From contig CANJNI010000035.1 in assembly GCA_947475995.1 (NCBI GenBank), positions 1 through 45,382 of the forward strand: DNA of 45,382 nucleotides. The letters are read 5' to 3'. The DNA comes from Beijerinckiaceae bacterium (lineage in GTDB: Bacteria > Pseudomonadota > Alphaproteobacteria > Rhizobiales > Beijerinckiaceae). This document shows, piece after piece, positions 41,728 to 45,382 of this stretch; within the stretch, counting starts at the first letter, position 1; each line of letters opens with the position of its first letter. Position numbers and translations under genes: made by a program. A model generated the notes under the pieces. That model did not search any database, had not been told where the DNA came from, and worked only from the letters and a program-made list of their open reading frames with translations.

Positions 41728-42624
41728 CTATTCGGCCGCCTGCGGCTGCACCACCGCATCGGCGAAAACGTCCCGGCCCTTTTTCTCCTCGGGGAAAATG
41801 TTGCGGCTGTTCACCCATTCGCGGGTGGCCTCGTACATCTGCTGCGAATAGGGCTCGAACACGAGACGCTCGCCCGGCCCGAAACGCCGCACATCCACCA
41901 GACGCGCGTGCCGCTCCGGCATCTCTTTCAGGTAATAGTGCGTGTAGGGCTGGAACATGAGATCGAGATCAGCCTGCGCGCGGCGCAGCGCCCGGTAATA
42001 TTTGCGCACGTCCTCGATATCGGCGCCGGGCGGCACCATGCCGGCGATCATGAAGGTGCAATCGACGATCTTTCGATAGCCAAGCTGCTCGGCCAGATAA
42101 TATTGCACGCCGAACAGCGTGGCCGCAGGCGCGCGCCCGTCCAGCAATTGATCGACACGATCATTCGGCAGACCGCCGAATTTCAGCCGGATCGACTCGA
42201 AGGGCAGGAACGGCTCCAGCGCCTGAATGGTCGTGTAATGGCTGCCGGACTGGTAGCCGACGTGAATGTCCACGCCCGCCAGATCCTCGGGGCGACGGAT
42301 CGCAGAATCCGGCTGCACGAAAATGCCGCCGGGCGACACCGAATAGCATTCGCCCCAGAGGCGGCCATGCTCGTTGGAAGCCGCCATATTGACCGTCCAG
42401 TGGCAGGCGCAACTGACGGTGGCGTCACGGCCCTGCTCGTAGCTCTGATACGCGCCCTGCCGGATGTCGGGAGTCGAATTGGCCGGCTTGGCGTCAGCGG
42501 CCGGCTGGGGAATGCGGCCCGCCTTCATCAAATAATCCGTGAGGCCCTCGGCGCGGAAATAACCCTTTTCCTCCGCCACCCATTCCTGCAGGCGCTGATG
42601 GGTGTGAATGACGAAGCGGCTCAT
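41728..42624 (-). CDS. Binding-protein-like (SsuA/THI5-type fold) protein without signal peptide
   Basis: 298 residues starting MSRFVIHTHQRLQEWVAEEKGYF. The segment VAEEKGYFRAEGL, then GGIFVQPDSAIRRPEDLAGVDIHVGYQSGSH and LFGVQYYLAEQLGY, follow the pattern of NMT1/THI5/SsuA periplasmic proteins, but there is no signal peptide: the start at ATG 42624 has GGGAGGA at good spacing and enters the fold directly. The longer frame to 42768 overlaps the divergent pepF start and adds no leader. It may be a cytosolic enzyme of this fold (decarboxylase or precursor synthase) or be exported with a partner. Cys residues in VSCACHW are notable. Function unassigned. Confidence 0.78.
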   Translation of the reverse strand: MSRFVIHTHQRLQEWVAEEKGYFRAEGLTDYLMKAGRIPQPAADAKPANSTPDIRQGAYQSYEQGRDATVSCACHWTVNMAASNEHGRLWGECYSVSPGGIFVQPDSAIRRPEDLAGVDIHVGYQSGSHYTTIQALEPFLPFESIRLKFGGLPNDRVDQLLDGRAPAATLFGVQYYLAEQLGYRKIVDCTFMIAGMVPPGADIEDVRKYYRALRRAQADLDLMFQPYTHYYLKEMPERHARLVDVRRFGPGERLVFEPYSQQMYEATREWVNSRNIFPEEKKGRDVFADAVVQPQAAE

Positions 42625-42751
42625 GCGGTCCTCCCGGGTCGTTGCCCCCGTCCGAACCTTGCGCCAATCCGCCTGTCTTCGCAACGAGGGTGGTTGATCG
42701 GCAGGCCCCCATGCCCGATATCTCTGGCAGAGTTTGTCCCAACGGTGATTC

Positions 42752-44596
42752 ATGGCCCTTCCGAACATGCCCGCCCCCGTCTTCGCAGCTTCTGCCGCCG
42801 TCGCCGGGTCAGCCGACCTCGGGGCGCTGCCCGAATGGAAACTGTCGGACCTCTACGAGTCGATGGATTCGCCCGATTTCGCGGATGACGTCGCCCGCGC
42901 CATAGCGGACTGCAAGGCTTTCGCCGCGAAGTATCAGGGCAAGCTGGCGGGCTTCGCGGCAGCGCCTGACGCGAGCGCCAAGCTCGCCGACGCCGTGCGC
43001 GACTACGAGGCGATCGACGATCTGCTCGGCAAGATCATTTCCTATGCGGGCCTTTTGTACGCCGCCGATACGTCCGATCCGGCGCGCATGAAATTCTATG
43101 GCGACGCGCAGGAAAAGATCACCGACGCGACCTCCGATCTCCTGTTCTTCACGCTCGAACTCAACCGCATCGACGATGCTGTTCTGGACCGCGCCGCCGC
43201 GCAGCAGCCGCTGGCGCACTGGAAGCCGTGGCTTGAAGACATTCGCCGCGAGAAGCCCTACCAGCTCGACGACAAGATCGAGCAGCTGTTCCACGAGAAG
43301 TCCGTCACGGGCCGCAACGCCTGGAACCGGCTGTTCGACGAGACGCTCGCGGGCCTGCGCTTCACCATTGGCGATCAGCAGATGCCGCTGACGCAGGTGC
43401 AGAACCTGATGCAGGACCCGAAGGAAGACGTCCGCAAGCAGGCGGCCGAATCCGTCGCCAGAACGCTCGGCGAAAACCTGCGCACCTTCGCGCTGATCAC
43501 CAACACGCTCGCCAACGACAAGGAAATCTCCGACCGCTGGCGCGGCTTCGACGACATTGCGGATTCGCGCCATCTGTCGAACCGCGTCGAGCGCGAAGTG
43601 GTGGACGCGATGGTCAGCGCCGTGCAGGCCGCGCATCCGCGCCTGTCGCATCGCTATTACAAGCTGAAGGCCAAATGGTTCGGCAAGGATCAGCTGGAAC
43701 ATTGGGACCGCAACGCGCCGCTCCCCAACGCCGCCAATCGCGAATATCGCTGGGACGAGGCGCGCGACATCGTGCTCGGGGCTTATGGAAACTTTGCGCC
43801 CTCGATGGCCACGATCGCGCGCCGCTTTTTCGATGAAGGCTGGATCGACGCGCCCGTGCGGCTAGGCAAGCAATCGGGCGCGTTCGCGCATCCGACGACG
43901 CCCTCCGCGCATCCTTACGTTCTGGTGAATTATCTCGGCAAGCCGCGCGATGTGATGACGCTGGCGCATGAACTCGGCCACGGCGTGCATCAGGTGCTGG
44001 CGGCCCCGAACGGCCCGCTCATGGCCCCGACGCCGCTGACGCTGGCCGAAACAGCATCCGTGTTCGGCGAGATGCTGACCTTCCGGGCGCTGCTGCGCTC
44101 GTCCGGCCCGGACCAGCGCCGCACGCTGCTGGCCTCGAAGGTCGAGGACATGCTCAACACCGTGGTGCGGCAGATCGCGTTCTATTCCTTCGAGCGCAAG
44201 CTGCACACCGAGCGCCGCAAGGGCGAACTCACGGCTGAGCAGATTTCAGACATCTGGATGAGCGTGCAGGGCGACAGCCTCGGCCCCTCGATCCGCCTCG
44301 GGCCGGGCTACGAGACCTGCTGGGCCTACATCCCGCACTTCATCCACTCGCCGTTCTACGTCTACGCCTATGCGTTCGGTGATTGTCTGGTGAACTCGCT
44401 CTACGGCGTCTACGAAAAGGCCGCCGACGGCTTTGCGGAAAAATACTTCGCGATGCTCTCGGCCGGCGGCACCAAACACCATTCCGAACTCCTCGCCCCC
44501 TTCGGCCTCGACGCGCGCGATCCGGCCTTCTGGCAGATCGGGCTCAACATGATCGAGGGGATGATTGCGGAGCTGGAGGGGATGGAAGTGGTGTGA
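42752..44596 (+). CDS. pepF: M3-family oligoendopeptidase F
   Basis: 614-residue cytosolic zinc oligopeptidase. The metal site LAHELGHGVHQ gives His406, Glu407 and His410, and the third ligand Glu lies in TLAETASVFGEM. C-terminal GPGYETCWAYIPHFIHSPFYVYAYAFG carries the substrate Tyr/His typical of PepF (pepF/M3 family). Normal length. It degrades short peptides. The hydrophobic N-terminal stretch (MPAPVFAASAAVAGSA) is Ala-rich but lacks a basic start, so I do not call a signal peptide. It is divergent from the binding-protein-like gene. It marks the end of normal high-GC sequence in the window. Confidence 0.95.
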   Translation: MALPNMPAPVFAASAAVAGSADLGALPEWKLSDLYESMDSPDFADDVARAIADCKAFAAKYQGKLAGFAAAPDASAKLADAVRDYEAIDDLLGKIISYAGLLYAADTSDPARMKFYGDAQEKITDATSDLLFFTLELNRIDDAVLDRAAAQQPLAHWKPWLEDIRREKPYQLDDKIEQLFHEKSVTGRNAWNRLFDETLAGLRFTIGDQQMPLTQVQNLMQDPKEDVRKQAAESVARTLGENLRTFALITNTLANDKEISDRWRGFDDIADSRHLSNRVEREVVDAMVSAVQAAHPRLSHRYYKLKAKWFGKDQLEHWDRNAPLPNAANREYRWDEARDIVLGAYGNFAPSMATIARRFFDEGWIDAPVRLGKQSGAFAHPTTPSAHPYVLVNYLGKPRDVMTLAHELGHGVHQVLAAPNGPLMAPTPLTLAETASVFGEMLTFRALLRSSGPDQRRTLLASKVEDMLNTVVRQIAFYSFERKLHTERRKGELTAEQISDIWMSVQGDSLGPSIRLGPGYETCWAYIPHFIHSPFYVYAYAFGDCLVNSLYGVYEKAADGFAEKYFAMLSAGGTKHHSELLAPFGLDARDPAFWQIGLNMIEGMIAELEGMEVV

Positions 44597-44695
44597 GGGA
44601 GGAAGGCAGAAGCAATCCTGCACTTTTGCAATTGATTTATGCACCGGAAAAGCTGTTGCGGATCAAAGGGCAAAATCTGGTGCAAAATTCCTGAT

Positions 44696-45055
44696 TTAAG
44701 AATCAAGACCCCAAATCTTGATTGACATGCATATGCAGAGAAAAAATACTCCAAAAACGAAAAATCCTAAGTGGAGGAGCCCGGGGATACGAAAATGCGG
44801 ATCATCCAGATCATGAATTTTGTTCGCTAGCATAACGCACCCACGTGAATGAGCAAACAAGCTGGCAATCATCGATATTAATAGAAATAGCACAGAAAAG
44901 GATCCAAGCACTTTAATAAGCAGGCTCGTTTTATAAAAATCAGGCTGAACAATAAACGCTATCGCTGCCCCCGCAATAGTCAGAAGATTTTTGACGAGAT
45001 CAATAGTTGATTGAACGCCCTCTTTTTCCATCAGCAAAACCAAAGATAGTGACAT
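44696..45055 (-). CDS. Small AT-rich membrane protein, unknown function
   Basis: 119 residues with three predicted membrane segments (about 24-38, 45-68 and 93-114) and a short charged loop (HDLDDPHFRI). I do not recognise the family. Base composition is far from its surroundings: a hand count of one line (44881-44940) gives about 33% GC, while pepF next door is clearly GC-rich. With an IS21 end 180 bp away, this looks like recently acquired DNA. The start may be ATG 45055 or the internal Met at 45031; neither has a clear ribosome-binding site. The flanking gaps (44597-44695, 45056-45188) show no other gene. Confidence 0.5.
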   Translation of the reverse strand: MSLSLVLLMEKEGVQSTIDLVKNLLTIAGAAIAFIVQPDFYKTSLLIKVLGSFSVLFLLISMIASLFAHSRGCVMLANKIHDLDDPHFRIPGLLHLGFFVFGVFFLCICMSIKIWGLDS

Positions 45056-45188
45056 TTCGATTGCGAAATAGCTTCAAGCATAAGCTGTCTATTTATAGAC
45101 TGTTGGGGGCCAATTCGGGCACTTATATACTTTGCGCACCACGGAGAATCGGGTAGGCTAGGCCGTTGTTCACGCAATGGAGATTCGC

Positions 45189-45236
45189 ATGGCGAAGGAC
45201 CCAAAGAACCACGGCAAGGCTTGGTCAGATACTGAT
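45189..45236 (+). pseudogene. Small conserved gene truncated by IS21 insertion (MAKDPKNHGK... family)
   Basis: GGAG lies 6 nt before ATG 45189, which opens MAKDPKNHGKAWSDTD. From memory this start is typical of a small (about 70 residue) conserved rhizobial protein of unknown, possibly helix-turn-helix-like, function. Coding identity stops after 16 codons, exactly where the IS terminus begins at 45237; the frame then closes with TGT TGA from the IS. The missing part should lie beyond the element, outside the window. Confidence 0.65.
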
Positions 45237-45240
45237 TGTT

Positions 45241-45288
45241 GATTTCCACTGAGAACTGACCCGGGATTTCCACCGAGAAGTGACCCGG
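45241..45288. repeat. Tandem 24-bp terminal repeats of the IS21 element
   Basis: Two adjacent copies, 45241-45264 and 45265-45288, differ at two positions (ACTGAGAAC versus ACCGAGAAG). They are the likely IstA transposase binding sites. Confidence 0.8.
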
Positions 45289-45306
45289 CTTGATGATGTA
45301 TTTGGG

Positions 45307-45381
45307 TCAGGTTGTCGTCAAGTTTCGGTTCTTCTCCTTGTTGGGCCTGGCGGGTTTGGCGGAGCTGCTTTTGAACCGGAA
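45307..45381 (-). CDS. istB: IstB-like ATPase, C-terminal tail only
   Basis: Only 24 codons before the stop are in the window: FRFKSSS followed by a basic, disordered-looking tail (AKPARPNKEKNRN). IstB helper ATPases of IS21 transposition commonly end in a basic tail of this sort just inside the terminal repeats. The call rests mainly on position relative to the IS end, so it is tentative. Confidence 0.5.
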   Translation of the reverse strand, partial: FRFKSSSAKPARPNKEKNRNLTTT

Positions 45382-45382
45382 G

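Larger units (their letters stand above)
45237..45382. mobile_element. End of an IS21-family insertion sequence (continues past the window)
   Basis: The element begins TGTTGATTTCCACTGAG, followed by two direct 24-bp copies of a gatttccac-gag-tgacccgg unit (45241-45264 and 45265-45288, two mismatches). Multiple terminal repeats of this form, ending in TGACCCGG, are typical of IS21-family ends. The reverse strand then encodes the tail of an istB-like gene. The istA end and the other terminus are not in view. Confidence 0.8.

Noticed and set aside
45031-45273. 80-codon - strand open frame crossing the IS boundary
   Set aside because: It spans the junction of chromosomal and IS DNA, has no recognisable start context and overlaps the truncated small gene.

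Overview
The window is GC-rich chromosomal DNA of an alphaproteobacterium, most likely of the order Hyphomicrobiales (Rhizobiales). The evidence is the gene order ahcY-divL-tsaE/amgK-murU-addB-addA-trxA followed by trpA-accD-folC, a DivL-type pseudo-histidine kinase, an alphaproteobacterial AddAB pair, an AccD with a degenerate zinc ribbon, and a dispersed palindromic repeat built from CCTCAGGATGAGG/TCTCGAAGGA modules. I cannot fix the genus. All calls come from reading the sequence; no database was searched.

Region 1 (1-13.2 kb) is housekeeping. It holds the end of ahcY with a terminator, then a tightly packed run on the + strand: divL (cell-cycle kinase with Tyr in place of His), a TsaE domain fused to an AmgK-like sugar kinase, a MurU-like nucleotidyltransferase (together a likely muropeptide-recycling pair), addB and addA (ATGA overlaps), then trxA behind its own promoter/hairpin. 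Region 2 (13.2-17.1 kb) interrupts the usual trxA-folC neighbourhood with a secreted GH8 glycanase, a secreted calcineurin-like phosphoesterase, a DUF6968-like protein and an orphan Bug-type binding protein. Region 3 (17.2-20.2 kb, - strand) is trpA-accD-folC without trpB or trpF.

Region 4 (20.3-30.2 kb) looks like an accessory metabolic island. A cupin (-) is divergent from a + strand operon of an SDR, a degenerate SDR, a TauD-type dioxygenase, a pita-bread (M24-fold) protein lacking four of five metal ligands, and a Bug binding protein. It is followed by an alpha/beta hydrolase (-), another SDR (+) and an SsuBC/TauBC-like ABC ATPase with two permeases (-) but no binding protein. Region 5 (30.3-37.3 kb, - strand) has envelope and regulatory genes: a DUF882 peptidase-like protein with a long Pro/Ala-rich tail, a YcbB-like L,D-transpeptidase with four N-terminal repeats, a lower-GC ModA-like binding protein, a sigma-54 response regulator and a PilZ-like protein.

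Region 6 (37.5-44.6 kb) has a Rieske oxygenase, an Fe(III)-type binding protein, a 137-bp cruciform-forming repeat, a fused double permease, a binding-protein-like gene with no signal peptide, and an M3 oligoendopeptidase. The right edge (44.6-45.4 kb) is AT-rich and mobile: a small membrane protein of foreign composition, then a small conserved gene cut after 16 codons by the end of an IS21-family element whose istB tail runs out of the window.

The observations I would follow first are the SDR/pseudo-SDR plus metal-ligand-free M24 protein in one operon, the four-way palindrome at 39.8-39.9 kb, and two genes whose Shine-Dalgarno sequences sit in perfect hairpins.
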